A stretch of 64,000 nucleotides of DNA from Lingula anatina (lineage: Eukaryota; Brachiopoda; Lingulata; Lingulida; Lingulidae), in the NCBI RefSeq assembly GCF_001039355.2, contig NW_019775672.1, positions 127,563-191,562 of the forward strand. Direction: 5' to 3'. This document shows positions 12,033 through 24,670 of this stretch, in pieces. The notes under the pieces were generated by a model. The model saw nothing but the letters and a program-made list of their open reading frames with translations. It was not told where the DNA came from and made no database searches. How positions within the stretch are numbered: the stretch's first letter is position 1; every line of letters begins with the position of its first letter. A program made the position numbers and the translations under genes.

Positions 12033-12943
12033 GACTATCCATGTAGAGGAAATAACCCAAGATAATTCAAATTGCCATGACTTCGGGTAAAATCAATTGA
12101 GATTTTGCAGAATTCAGTGAGTCAGGTATAATGGTAGACTAGGGAGTGCAGTGCAATAACAAACAAATATTAAAGCTGACAATTTATCCCCCAATATTTT
12201 TCTGGCTGTCTATTCACAAGTTCCAGCAAAATTAGCCACCATGTTTTGCATCTCACATTTGTGTTTTTTTTCTAAGACAAAATTCCCAGCTAACCAAGTT
12301 TCATCCTTATTGTTGAAAAGTTAGCCCCAACGTGTGCAGACTTTCATCAGTGCTTAAGACCTAATTTTAGTCCATCTCAGTTGATTTCCATTCCGGAATG
12401 CTCAAATGTTTTTTAATGGTATGGTTCAAGAACATCAGTTGTTCTTTCCGATTCTTTTCTCCATATTAGTGACAAAATGATAAAAAGAAACTTAATTTCT
12501 CTACCACATGATCAGTTAAACAGCCAACTTATAAACCATGCTTCTAACTAGTCTCAATCACTGTAACAGAGAGGCATTACTCATAAGGTAATCAGTGAGT
12601 TTACTTTAAAAGTCCATTCCTCCATTTAAGCAGCCAATCTCAGCTCACAGGTTGGCACGTGAAAAAACACTGAAAATTACTCTGTAAATAAGTGTTCATG
12701 GTAAATTAGAGTTCAAACAGATAATATGTGACCACATGACCAACATGAATGTCACTGTACCTTAACTTTTGCATAACTGAAACCTACTGTGAAACTACCA
12801 GGCTATAATTCAGCAGAGAACTATCTGCTAGCAAAATTGCTTTGTTTTGCATTAAGGACTTTTTCGTTTTATGTACATAATGCTTCAGGAGAAGTTCAAA
12901 GCTTTGTCATAATGTAAGAAGTCAAAAGTGTCAACACAATCTA
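11157..12943. other. Intergenic region between convergent DNLZ and LSM2
   Basis: Contains the DNLZ 3' UTR (signal at 11409) and presumably the LSM2 3' UTR, with a (TA)n tract at about 12000-12030. I see no coding exon on either strand. Confidence 0.6.
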
Positions 12944-14331
12944 TCATCTCTTTTTGTTTTGCACTGCCTCCTTCCTTGCTGCATCCTGTAATAGCTGAGT
13001 ATCGCACTCGTCTGCTGGGAGCTGTACGTAACGCACCACAGAACCTCTGATGAAACAGTTCTTCACAGACAACTACAATAAAAAAAGCATAATATCCAGT
13101 GTTATTTTGATAAAGGAATACTAAACAATTGCTGTAAGCAATGTCATACACTTTCGTCATTATCAATAATATTCTGGGGTAGCACATAATATTATTAATA
13201 TTCCTATAAAAAGAAGAGTTTCAAAAGAAGAAAATATGTATTGTTGTTATTGATTTAGGCAAATATAAGGAACTGCAAATTGTGTATTATTTCTTTTATA
13301 AATTGTAAATTCTTACATTCAGCAGTGAATGCCCAAGTCAGTGCTGCTGTCAGACTTACCATGTGTGGGTACTTGTCTGGATCTGTGACACTGATCTCTG
13401 TCAATTTGATGTTTAAGAACTGATCTACAGAATGCAATGTGCCACAGACACTGAAATTATAAAAAAAATTTAAACTTTTTTTTCTAATTCTTTTATATCA
13501 ATAATTATTCTATACTAATATTGGCAACCAAACTACATGTATGTTTCTAATTAATTAATTTAAAAATGAAATTTAAAAATAAAAGTGAACCACAAAGAAA
13601 AACAACAACTGAGTAGTGCACAATCAAATTCTACACTGATTTTGTGCATGCTCACTTCTTCTATCTCTCACATAAGAACGGAACTGAGTATGACGAAATA
13701 AAATTACAACTTGAGCCATAATTTTTTAAAGATTTTTTCAACATACCTGAGATCATTCTTCAGTTCAACCACCACGTCCTTACCCACCAACGATTTAAAG
13801 AATGAGTAGAAAAGCTGAAAATTGAAAACAGAAAATGTAAACTGCATATATCCAAAATGCAAAAATGAAAATAACAGGTGTTCCTTTCACTTACTCCAAG
13901 ACAGACTTTTCTGTCAATTGACCTGGTACATTTACACATCAGATTGTTAATTTGCATTGGAAGATCCAAATGGCTCATTAAGTAGAGGGGGGGGTTCCTA
14001 AAATGATCAGACAAATGCAAAAAGAGTTTTACAACAAAAATTCTAGCTGGGTGTCAGTAACAGCATTGTCGCCTTTGATGATGCATTATTTTAACAAATA
14101 CTGACAATGACATACTCACACATGACAGTTCACACAGCTTCACTATCATGTGCACAAGAAATTACATTTGCAGTAGAGGAAAAACAAATTACCTGTGACT
14201 AAATAAAAATATAAGAGATATTTAACTTTCTTAGGTTAAGCACACGTCAGTTAATCACACATCACTACGAACAAAACGCTGAATTACAAAATGTAAACAA
14301 ATAGTAATCTCTAAAACACGTTTCTCACCAT
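12944..14331 (-). CDS. LSM2: U6 snRNA-associated Sm-like protein LSm2
   Basis: Minus-strand coding exons: 14331-14329 (the ATG alone, followed by GTGAGA), 13814-13747, 13450-13360, 13072-12944; 291 nt, 96 aa, against 95 in human. The Sm fold is clear: LFYSFFKSLVGKDVVVELKN (Sm1), then CGTLHSVDQFLNIKL, and FIRGSVVRYVQLP (Sm2). LSm2 is part of the LSm2-8 ring that binds the U6 3' end in the nucleus and of the LSm1-7 ring in cytoplasmic mRNA decay. The one-codon first exon is inferred from phase and the splice site, as exon 2 has no upstream Met. Its 5' end faces PSMB1. Confidence 0.95.
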
Positions 14332-14654
14332 TTTTGCATTTGCCGAAAAGGAAGTGCGCAGATAATTGCGCACAAAGTGAACGTGATCTCGCATGTTTTG
14401 TACTTGTGTTTTAAATGTTTATCTGGCGCTTGGGCGGTAGTTATTTTCCTGAGTGTATCTGTATCTACTATTGATTCAATCCTCATATACATTCTGCAAT
14501 AAAAAATACGACGGCTTGCAAATTCTATTAGATCTATATTAAGCACGTGACCCACTCTGCGAGATTTCAGAATCCATCTTGGAAAGTGTGAGTCTGCAGA
14601 AACCGGCTCGATATTTGCACATATTCAGAATTCAGTTCATTAACCTGGAAGACA
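14332..14654. promoter_or_regulatory. Bidirectional promoter, LSM2 / PSMB1
   Basis: 323 bp separate the divergent start codons. Two TGCGCA cores at 14355-14360 and 14367-14372 lie close to the LSM2 start, the first preceded by GGAAG, an ETS-type core. No clear TATA box. Confidence 0.55.
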
Positions 14655-17600
14655 ATGCAGATGGATCCAGGACTACATAAAGGGGAAGGATATCAGTATG
14701 GCCCAAACCCTAAACAGCACTACTTTAGTCCATATTCCATGAATGGAGGGTGAGACTTCACTTAATTTGCTTCATTGTCGTTACTGTTACTGTCAGTGTC
14801 AAGACATCAAATTGATAAAACGCTAGTGAATATTGATATAATTATTATTTCCCTTTTTCTGTTTAAGTTATGCACAGGTTCTTTGGACATATATCTATTT
14901 AATTTTTGTAAGTAGATCTAATGGTGGAGTGCGAACACTGAACATAGGGTACTCATTTTTGTCATTTTGTCCCTTTTTGAATAATCCTTTGTAAGGAAAA
15001 ATAAAATTGTAAAAGTCATACTAAATTCTCAACATTTCACTAGAGAAACATACTCCAGACACAAGTTAACACAGGAAAAGGCCATTTGCCAGAAAGCAGG
15101 ATATTACTTAAGCACGATATTGTAAGCTGGGTAGTTAATATTATTCATCCAACTTAACAAGTCTTTAATGACTTGTTTATAAATAGTCCATCATGTTGGA
15201 CACTCAAGAAGAGATGCATCTAGTGGCACTCTTATTTACAGTCTCTAATATGTGCTATTTGTGATAAAGCATCCATATCTCAGGTCTTACCTTTTGAAGT
15301 CACACACAAAGCGAACATCAACAGAGCTGTGATAAAAATAAGATCCTCTGTTTTGTCTTCCAGTTATGTCAAGTGACATAACTGGAAGTGCTGTAAATTA
15401 TACACTCCACTAAAGACAGCCATGAATGGACTTCTGAATGCAGGCAGTTGATCAAATAATTCTGCAACATATTTTACCAGTAGGGAAGACTCTATAATGT
15501 AGTGAAATGTATACATGTGCAATTGAGATTGCACAACCCATGATGTGACTATTTGAGCATTTGCTTCCAGGTGGCAAACAATCCTTGGTGTACTGCTTGT
15601 ATTTAAAAGTATGTTGATAGTTGTGTTTAAAACTTTGGTGGAAGCACTAGCTGGCAGTCATTTTACATCAATGTTATTTATCATTAAGGACTGTATTGGC
15701 AATTGCTGGTGAAGATTTTGCTGTGGTTGCATCAGACACAAGACTTAGCGAAGGGTTTTCCATTCACACAAGAGACTCACCAAAAACATATCAGCTGTAA
15801 GTGTGTAATTTTTTTTTTTTTTTTTTTGGGGGGGGGGGGAGGAGGGTACAACTGTATATCTGGGATTTTTTTTTAACAACCGACAAGTAAAAGTTTTATA
15901 TGGTTATAAATTTATGTTTTTATTTATTTCTAGTACCGCCATTGCTTCATTTGCTTTTACTCTTGAACTATAAAAAGTAAAATCATGTTTACTAGATGTT
16001 TTCATCTTTTTTTATAGAAATTGGTTATATTGTTATTCTCAATACTGCTGATTATTTACAGAACAAACAGCACCGTGCTTGGTTGTACTGGTTTCCATGG
16101 TGATGTTCTCACAGTGACCAAGTTGTTAGAGGCTAGGTTAAAAGTAAGCTATTTAAATGTCACCCTTATAAATGTGTTTTCATAAACCACAAGTGATTTT
16201 AGATATTTGGAAGTTCAATACCTCATTGGTTACTGCAAACCCAAAAGTTATCACCAGCTTAGGGTTGCTTGCTGTGTGTGAAATACTGTGTATCTCACAA
16301 AGTTTTGACCATCAGTGTTTATTCTGTAATTGGTACACAATAAACAGTAAAGTTATATATGCATTTTTGGAATAATTATAATTTTAGCAATTTTTACCCA
16401 TTGATAAATCGCTTCATGGCTTACTCTTTTTAACAGCTGTTTTCTACAGGTTAAGATGTACATCAGTTGATCCATATGCATTTTATTTCTTGTTCATATA
16501 TGTTTGTATGATATATGTCTGTCAAATTTTTTCCCAGAAGTTAAAAGAGAAAATTTATTTATAATGAACCTGCACAAGTATCATCTAAGGTTATGTTATA
16601 AGTCGCAATGATACCAAAAATCAAACTGGCCTGTTAATATTTGTTTCATAACCTGTTCATTTCAGATGTACAAAAATGAGCACAACAGACAAATGAGTAC
16701 CTCTGCCATTGCTGCCATGCTCTCCACTGTCCTATATTACAGACGGTTCTTTCCTTACTATGTATATAATATAATTGGAGGATTAGATGATGAAGGTAAT
16801 GTATATTGGATATTGTACAAAGTTTCCTATGGCCAGAACATCTATTTTACTGTTTGATATAAACCAAACTTGTAAGGGACAGAGGTTTATTGTATTTAGA
16901 GGAATATTGTAAAAATAGTGCACTGCTGTTTTGAATTGCACTAGTAAGGTCTTTCCTTCATATCCCCAAAACCTCTCCTCCACACATACAGTACAGTACA
17001 CTGCTGAAGAGTCAAAAGATTTTGCCCACATTTATCACCATCGAGGGAAAGGAGAGGAGGTTTTTAATTGTTACTAGACCTAATACTTATGAAAATCAAG
17101 GTACTTTTCAGCAAGTTATGACAAAGTTAAGTTTTAGATTCATTTTAAGTTCAGGACATTGGTTCAAAGAGTATTTATGTATTTATTTATTCATTGTGTG
17201 CGTCTCTTCAAATTTACATTTCTTATTTATTTGTACATAAGTATGGTAGATGGGTAATTGTCGTGCTTCCATATGTATGTTAATTTGTGGTATAATTTTG
17301 AAAAGGAGGGTCAAGGCATATTAAGTTAGTTATTCTCATAAACAAATACATCCTCTCTTTATTCTCTAGGCAAAGGCGCTGTGTACAGTTTTGACCCTAT
17401 AGGATCTTACGAGAGAGAAGCCTATAGAGCAGGAGGAACTGCTAGCTCTATGTTGCAGCCACTCCTAGATAACCAGGTAAAACAGATGATGTTATTGAAA
17501 CTTTACATTTTTTATTAACTTTTTTAGAGTACTTGTCACATGTTTGCACACCAACAACTTTTTATGTGTTTGTGTGGTAAGACATTCTGCTCTTGATATT

Positions 17601-17859
17601 GTAGTAAGAGTCGATTTTGTAAAATTATAGATATAGATCTATATACTCATGAGCAAACCCCCTACTCTTTCAGATTGGCTTCAAGAATCAGGAAGGTGTC
17701 ACTAAAGTCCCCCTGAGCAAAGAGAAGGCTGTATTTCTGGTGAAAGATGTGTTTATCTCAGCCGCCGAACGCGACATTTACACTGGGGATAACATCATGA
17801 TACATGTCACAACTAAAGATGGCACAGAAACTGAAGTTTTCCCTCTCAGACGAGATTAA
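14655..17859 (+). CDS. PSMB1: Proteasome subunit beta type-1 (beta-6 of the 20S core)
   Basis: Six exons: 14655-14749, 15689-15796, 16062-16143, 16666-16795, 17370-17476, 17674-17859; 708 nt, 235 aa, close to human PSMB1. Signature stretches are [68 protein letters not shown] and [17 protein letters not shown]. The subunit belongs to the beta ring of the 20S proteasome. PSMB1 is one of the non-catalytic beta subunits, and I see nothing here to suggest otherwise. AATAAA occurs at 18191-18196. Intron 1 (about 940 bp) contains a perfect short palindrome at 15357. Confidence 0.97.
15357..15388. repeat. Perfect 15-bp inverted repeat with a 2-bp loop
   Basis: CTTCCAGTTATGTCA, AG, then its exact reverse complement, inside PSMB1 intron 1. 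It could form a tight stem-loop in the pre-mRNA. No known element recognised. Confidence 0.8.
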
Positions 17860-19637
17860 CAAACTCAGTGCATTAGGGTTATCACATGGATGTTATTTTC
17901 CTTGACAGAGAATGGGACCGGTTTTCTTTTCTGTAAAGGGCAGAAAGACTGGACTTGCCCCCATAAAGACAGGAGAGAGCTGTTTACTCAGTTATCTTTG
18001 GAATGGGAGATTTCCCCTACTGTTCATGGTTGACTGGGAACCTGGGATGTACTTCTCATTTGATTGTTCAGTAACTTAGAGAAAAAATTGTGGAGTTAAA
18101 GCAGACAGTATCAAAGTGAGAAACCGATTTAAAAAGCTTTAAAGACGTGCTGTTCATTTAAGTGATGAAATTGTACATTTAGTAACATTCAATAAATATG
18201 AATCTAGTAAAATCCTGTTGGAAAACAATCTGTTGTATATATATTAGGTGTGTGTCTGCTTCTAAAAGCGTCTCACAATTTGAATGTGGGAAAGTTTTTA
18301 TGGAAAAAGCCGTTGTTTTATCCTGAAGCACTCTGACCACGCTTATTCCCAGGTCCAGAATTTACAGATCCAGGGGATGCCCTTTTTTACACCCCATTCT
18401 CATAGATTAGATCGACCTACATTGGATCGACCTAACTCCCTGGGGGTTCACGCTAAATAGCTGTCAGCCGGGCGGACAAGAAAGTTAATTACCCCTTAAA
18501 GCTTGTAGTAGGCGGGGACGGACACTTAAGGGGGATTATCTGACAGTAATCTAGTGAGACTCCCCGCGGTGATAGATCGATCTAAAAGTTGTGAGAACAG
18601 AGCCTTAGAGTTCTTGCCTTGTTCCCCTAAACATTTTTTCCCCGCATTGCATGTTTTCTTCCACTTTATTGATTGTAAAATCTGGATTTCTGCAGTTCAC
18701 CGAATTGTTTTGGGTTGTAGTGCAAAGGTGACCTTTTATTCAATTTGCTAAAGAACCGACGTTTGTACACGAATTAGAAAAAAGTCTAAATCCCACCTGA
18801 TTTTGTTGCTGCTGACGGCTGTTATTATCTTTAGTGTTTAAGATGAAAGTTTGACCTATATATACTCACACCTAAACCAGGAAACGCATAGAGATCTTTA
18901 TATCAATTTTCGGTGCTGTGTGATTAGTATCGGTGCTGTAAATTCGTTCATTCTTGAGCTGAAACGCGGCGATACAATCTACAAAATCTGCGCTCTATTC
19001 GGTGTTTAATTTCTATCTGTCGCCCTGGTAGAGGGTATGACAAGGTAAAAGTTCATAGAATAACACGTGAAAATTGCTTTAAGTGAAAAAAGTTTTAATT
19101 CATAAGGACAATAAGATACATTTCTTTAACTGCATTAAAACTAATTGAAAATGCAGTCGACTAAGTTATAGAAATACTAAAAAGTTGACATTGCACTAGA
19201 ATGAAAGTCTTTAGGGGTTTCATAGTGAGAGTTTCAACTTCAGGTAGACCGAGAAATAAGATATCCCATCTAACTCCTTGGGTAAAACTGCACGTGTGCA
19301 TAAAATGTTTGGGCCCTACGTAAAGTATAAGGTCGTTCAATGTTTCGGTCAAAGTGGTATTTAGCTTCAATGATAGATTTTCAGACATGTTAGCCACGCG
19401 AAACCATTAAAGCTACTGCTTGGTTTAATGTACCCTTCTTGGTTTAATGAATAAACATTTTTGGCGATACGCAAATTGCTGGCATTTATGCTAATACATG
19501 TTATTACCGGCAGGTTCCTACTTTGTGTCACGCATATAGACGGCTCATCTCCCCTTTCTTCGCCGCCTCTTTGGTAGAACTTTCAGACAGTATTTCCGTT
19601 TCACAAGAGTCGAAGCTATTCCCATCCTTCTTTAAAA
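17860..19637. other. Region between PSMB1 and an unrecognised gene
   Basis: Holds the PSMB1 3' UTR (AATAAA at 18191), a 204-bp inverted-repeat element at 18395-18598, and a promoter for the next gene. The 80 bases before 19638 look like a first exon (CTTTCAGACAGTATTTCCG and on), but no TATA box is certain. Confidence 0.5.
18395..18598. mobile_element. 204-bp MITE-like element, copy 1
   Basis: The ends are inverted: CATTCTCA..TTAGATCGACCTA on the left, GATAGATCGATCTAA...TGAGAA on the right. Further in, GGGTTCACGCTAAATAGCTG and TCAGCC face TCTGACAGTAATCTAG with GTGAGACTCCC. A copy of exactly the same length at 63681-63884 is roughly 85-90 percent identical by eye. No coding capacity; presumably moved by a transposase encoded elsewhere. 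No target-site duplication is evident. Confidence 0.8.
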
Positions 19638-20919
19638 ATGGGTAAGTTGGACATTTTAAAAATTTTCATACATAGGATTTTTATTGAGAGTTTTCTCAGC
19701 ACAAAATGGTAGTTTCTTTTTTCGCAAGTTTCAAAACAACCTGGGCTATTTTTCGAGACGATTGCACCAGAGCGTACAGATTATGAAGGTTATTCTTTTC
19801 ATTACAAGTGTATTAACAGTTCACAATATAACTTCAATTTAACGAGATGGCTTTCATGTTTCAATTCTAGGTAATACCCTTCTCAACCCTTGCAGCACGA
19901 CCGCTGCGGCAGTTTCTGGACAAATATTGGCTTGTGATAATGGTTTAACGACGCAACAAGGGGCATGTACATTCAACCCTTTCTTCCTCCTCTTCACAAC
20001 GTCGGCTCAGGCCTGCCTGTGTCCAGCTGGATACTACCTGACGTATAACCTTACCGCCTCCCCGGATATCGATGTTGACTGTACAAGCAGTAAGTATTCG
20101 GAAACCGTTTTAGATGTAACATTTTCCTTATGTGTCTTGCTTTTAACGACAGAATCTTTATTTAATTGTGATCGATTCATTTTGCTTTCATTTTTTTTTT
20201 TAAATTTAAAGTGCCAGTAAATAAGATTTGAGCATCGATTTTTCTTTCATTACCAATACTTTCTAGGACTAACTAGCCTTTTGGTCAAAATCGGTTTGAA
20301 TCCATTATTCATTTAGCGACCTTTTCCAATTGCTCAAAACATTACATCAATCAATAATGATTTCCTGGGTGTTATCTTTAATTTCAAAGTACATGTATCT
20401 TAATTGTTGCCGTTTACAGTCTACACATACATTAGTTTTATTCATCATTAGTTTTATCAAACATTTATCCAGTCAGAGAATTTCTGTAAAAATATGCAAA
20501 TGAAAACTCTCAATAAAATTTAATACTTCATGAAATTACTTCAATATGCCACGTTTCAAATATTTAAACTTCAGCAAACACATTTACAGTTGACTAAACT
20601 GATATATTTCTGTGCCATCGTTCATATTTCCTTTTCCTAATTCTACATGATGACTAAAATATTCACTCATTCACAAATATATTATTTTCCAGTATCAGGC
20701 ACACCTTGTCGTTCTGATTTGGATTGCAACTCCAGGGCCTCGGACTGTTTGGGTATATCATCGTTCAGTCAAGTCAACTTCGATGGCAGCGGTACCACGT
20801 CTACTGTCTCCCAAGACATTGTAGACTTTCTCTTAGTAAGTCTTTTCTCTTACATTATACGTCACATATCTTTGTTAGATCTTGGTGTCACTATCATTTA
20901 TTCTTTTAGTGTAATGCAC

Positions 20920-20959
<40 letters not shown>

Positions 20960-23447
20960 AAACTATTGCACATGGAGTGCCAAATTACAAAATAATTTTG
21001 AGAATAATAAGAAAAATGAAAGGATAAAAGACTAAGTCTAGGTTTATTTTTATTTAAAAAAAAAGGAAAAGGAAAGAAAGAAAGATAAGAAAAACAATCC
21101 TTAGGTACAGCAACCATTATGGACGACAGTATATCAAATTTCCTATGAGATTCTGCTATTATTCTTGGAAGCGTGTACTGTTAAATATGTGTACTTCAGG
21201 TTTTAGAGAGGATTGAATAACTTAATAGTAGGACGTAGATGAAGAAATATTTTCTCAGATGAACATTTGCGTCTTTTTGAGAAATAATCAAAGATATTGT
21301 TGAGCCAAATTCTGTTTATGTCACCAGAAATTAAGACGGCATGTGCCTTAATTTGAATCTATTTAACGATATAATATTTTAATATTTTCACTTTTCAGCC
21401 AGCTGTATCTTTGATATGCAGCTTCAATGATATATACTTGGTGTCGAGAATACCCGTTTACTTTTGTGATGGGGCTGCTAATGCGATAGGTCGATGCGAA
21501 TCAATCGAATCTGGCCGTAAGTTTTTTTTATTATTTCCTATGATAAAGTGAGAATACGAACAATTCACTTTTCGTTGTTTTTAGGATACACATGTACCGG
21601 TACATGTGCCAGTATGTAGTCCAAATATCGAAAACTGAAACCTTGCATATGTACTTATTATTTTTCTATTTATTTATTTATTTATTTATTTATGCCTGAT
21701 ATTGGGCATAAAGTGAAAATTATTGTCAATAGGATGAAAAGAAATTGTCGTGGAGACTTTAGCGGCAGTTGTTTGCTCATTCCGCCTTAAAATCCAAATA
21801 ATTTAACACAGCTACCATCATGCCCAAAGGGGGAAAAAGAAACCGTTTATTTATAAAGACTCAATTCAGCGCATTTAAAAAGATATAACAGTACGAGGCG
21901 TATCTATCTTCTTAAAGGAATTACCCAGATCACTAGCTGTTGTTCTCCTAGCATTCAATTAATAGGGGATAAATATTTTTGCTGCATGTACGTCAAGTTC
22001 GGGGACCCCTAGTATCATCAAGGTATCATGTTTCTCCTTTCTTGTCTGAAGACATTATTTTAACGTATCTTACGTCGAAGGTTGTCATGTACGTTAATTT
22101 CATCTTGACAGACTCAGAGTAACAGAGTTGACACAATCTTACTTCAAGGAGAGTGTAGGATTACGTAACCTAAGGTTTTTATTAGGTGTATAAAAGTTAT
22201 TTTTCTGGACAAAAATCTTGCTTGAAACAAGCATGGCACGTTAATTTCCCGAGCGTACTTTCATAATTAATGCTCAAGGTATGAATAATGATGCTGATAT
22301 AGACTTTATATCATCTTGGTACGTTTTTATCTTTGACAGATAAAATGATGGTTAGTTTTAAAGCTGAATATGCACGTTGATAATGAGCAATTCAGGAATG
22401 CTTAAATACCCGGTACAGCTATCTGATATTCTGTTATCCGGAAATCTTAAGTAGTATGTGCAAATTACAACCCATCATTAAGGCCATAGTCTGGGCTTAC
22501 GATCACCCGGGCATCGGACTTAAAAATTATAAACGTGCGTCTGTCCCTTATTACCTAAACAACACTATAGAACTACCCGCACTTTAGTCCCGCCGGAACA
22601 GTAGGGCCTTACTGCTTACATCATATGGGCAAATTCCACTTAATCGGAAAGGTAGGCCTATTCTTAATCAGTGGCGGATTTAGGGGGACCCCCTCCCCCT
22701 TCGGTTTCTGAAAATTTTATTATATTTTTTTTCTTCTTGAAATTAGAATTTTGATTAGCTGAATCATAGTCCTAAAGCGTACCAAATGGCACCGTTTGCC
22801 CTCCAAAAGCCAACTTTTTCTAAGCCCTTGAGCGGACCCCGAACCCCACGCCAAGAAGACTAGTGAAGGCTTCGCCGACCTCGCAATCCGAGGCATGTCA
22901 GTCCTAAAAAAACGGACCCCCCTTCAAATATCCAGGCTCCGCCCCTGTAATACATATGTTCAATGATGATCAATTTCTTTCTCAAATCATCATCTTACAC
23001 GTCTCTTAACAATAACGATATTTCAAAGAAAATTTTATAACTTTTTTTATTAAAACAATTATATGTTGGATTTCATGTCAAGATCTCTTCAAGCTATTAT
23101 TCTTTTTATTAGTTTTTTTTATTAGTTAAAACTGTTCATATAACAGTTCTAATTAATGATCATTAATCATAATATACTTAAAATGAAATAATATCTGGAA
23201 ACAGCGCTGAGACGCAATTGTGTAGTGCGGTGTTGAGGAATTATTTTTTATTTTTTAAACAAACTATTTTTCAGCATATCAAACTCCGCCAATAGATGTA
23301 CCGTTCTACCAGAATATCACACTTACCCAGGGAGTGATTCGAGATCTCAACCGCCGACTGCTTTTCACGAGATATCCCGTGACGTACAACCCAAGCGACC
23401 CGTTGACCTTTTCGTCTGTCAACGTACTGAGCGGACTTATTCCCTGA
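19638..23447 (+). CDS. Unrecognised Cys-rich protein, 218 aa
   Basis: Five exons join cleanly in phase: 19638-19641 (ATGG), 19871-20089, 20693-20835, 21399-21516, 23275-23447 (TGA); total 657 nt. All borders are GT-AG with good consensus, which argues for a real gene. The product starts MGNTLLNPCSTT, with Gly2 and a nearby Cys that would allow N-myristoylation and palmitoylation (inference). It has no ordinary signal peptide, though FNPFFLLFTTSAQA is hydrophobic. Cys-rich stretches follow: ACLCPAGYYL, GTPCRSDLDCNSRASDC, YFCDGAANAIGRCES, then a Cys-free C-terminal part (DVPFYQNITLTQGVIRDLNR). Several NxT sequons suit an extracellular protein, at odds with the N-terminus, so a different first exon is possible. 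I do not recognise the family. Confidence 0.6.
20923..20955. repeat. (AG)n microsatellite
   Basis: A pure AG dinucleotide tract just after exon 3 of the unrecognised gene. Confidence 0.95.
21589..21608. repeat. Perfect 20-bp palindrome
   Basis: CACATGTACCGGTACATGTG equals its own reverse complement. It lies in intron 4 of the unrecognised gene. The TACATGT word is common in this DNA, but the complete palindrome centred on CCGG is not. Confidence 0.85.
22669..22947. mobile_element. Short inverted-repeat element with CAG(G/T)GGCGGA ends, copy 1
   Basis: It begins CAGTGGCGGATTTAGGGGG and ends in GGCTCCGCCCCTG, the inverse of CAGGGGCGGAGCC. TAAT flanks both sides, perhaps a target duplication. 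A relative is at 32889-33040. The CAG...CTG ends recall hAT-type MITEs, but the superfamily is uncertain. About 280 bp, no ORF; in the last intron of the unrecognised gene. Confidence 0.7.
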
Positions 23448-23890
23448 GCTTGGATGAAGCCATAAAAATGACTTGAAAAGAGTGGCCACTAGGCAATCAG
23501 TGCCGAAAAAATTAGGGTCCATGTAACAGAGAACCCGTCCCCGTCACATTTGTACAGGTTAGGGTTAACACGATAAAAATTCGGCCGGGGTTTAGCTATA
23601 ACGTCAGTGGGTCAGGAATATCTGTCATGGGGGGGGGGGGGGGGGTCTGGTAGAGGATTTGAACCGGTGTAACGAAACTAAGGGTCAGTGTAACAAAAAG
23701 TCCACCTTCCCTTTAGTTATAATGGTTAGAGTTAGCCTGACCTAAGTGGGCTTACCTTTACATATGAATGGATTGGGGACTCTGTCACGTTACACCGTGT
23801 TGATTATCAATATTACGTAGTTACTACGTTCTGGCTTAAGTTATTTACGTTAAATTCGGACGTTAATAAACTTGAATGAAGTATTATTAG

Positions 23891-23956
<66 letters not shown>

Positions 23957-24670
23957 TATTGTGGTGATTTTAGTCCTTCCTTCAGTTATGGATCTGTACC
24001 CCTCCTAGAAATTCTTTCCATTTTGTAAATGTTTTTACTAAAAACCGTATTGTGTTACATAACTATACGCACATATGTCATGTGGAATAATAAACACAAT
24101 GTAAATGAATCTTTTTCTTCACTGATTTGGTGAAATATTATTTTGTTGTTGTTGTTGTTTATTAAGACTGGTCCATTTATGCTGCATTAAATGTCAGCCA
24201 AAGATAGTTAATACTGCAACGTGATAATTAGAATTGAGAAATGACAATTGAAATTAACAGAAAAAGACACAAAATATCAACATAATTAATTTTAATAAAA
24301 TATTTCAAGCTTCAATTGTTTTAAAGTTCTAACGGAAATAACGCGTTCGAAAGACTAAAATGACCTCGATGTAACATAAGATAAAACTGCTGTCGGTAAA
24401 TAGATATGTGATTTAAATACCACGCCCCCTTCCCTTGACTTATTAACTCATTTTACCTTGACTTATCATCATCGACCTAATTTTCCCCACACAGATAAAG
24501 GGTCATTTTAATAACTTGATCAGTGAGGAAAAGTTGAATAGTTTATCCCTTTTGTCGAAAAGTGAATTGATTACGCTGTTTTGATCTCACTACAAATAGG
24601 AAAGGTATATGGTGGAGTTTTTTGTAAATCACAGGTGACACAAGCAGAGGCAGACATAAAGTTCGTTGAA
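23448..24670. other. Region between the unrecognised gene and the TLCD3-like gene
   Basis: Contains a G run at about 23631-23646 and a (TA)n tract of about 60 bp at 23893-23955. Sequence at 23520-23800 repeats the theme of GTAAC, CAGAG and a GGGG-flanked end in inverted order and may be another decayed repeat. The 5' UTR of the next gene probably starts before 24671; a possible acceptor ATAG lies at about 24598. Confidence 0.5.

Noticed and set aside
23515-23810. Possible inverted-repeat element with GTAAC..CAGAG ends
   Set aside because: The arms align only with gaps, so I could not separate it from chance.
24581-24670. TLCD3-like start at 24581
   Set aside because: That codon is TTG; the first in-frame ATG is at 24671 and fits the family N-terminus.
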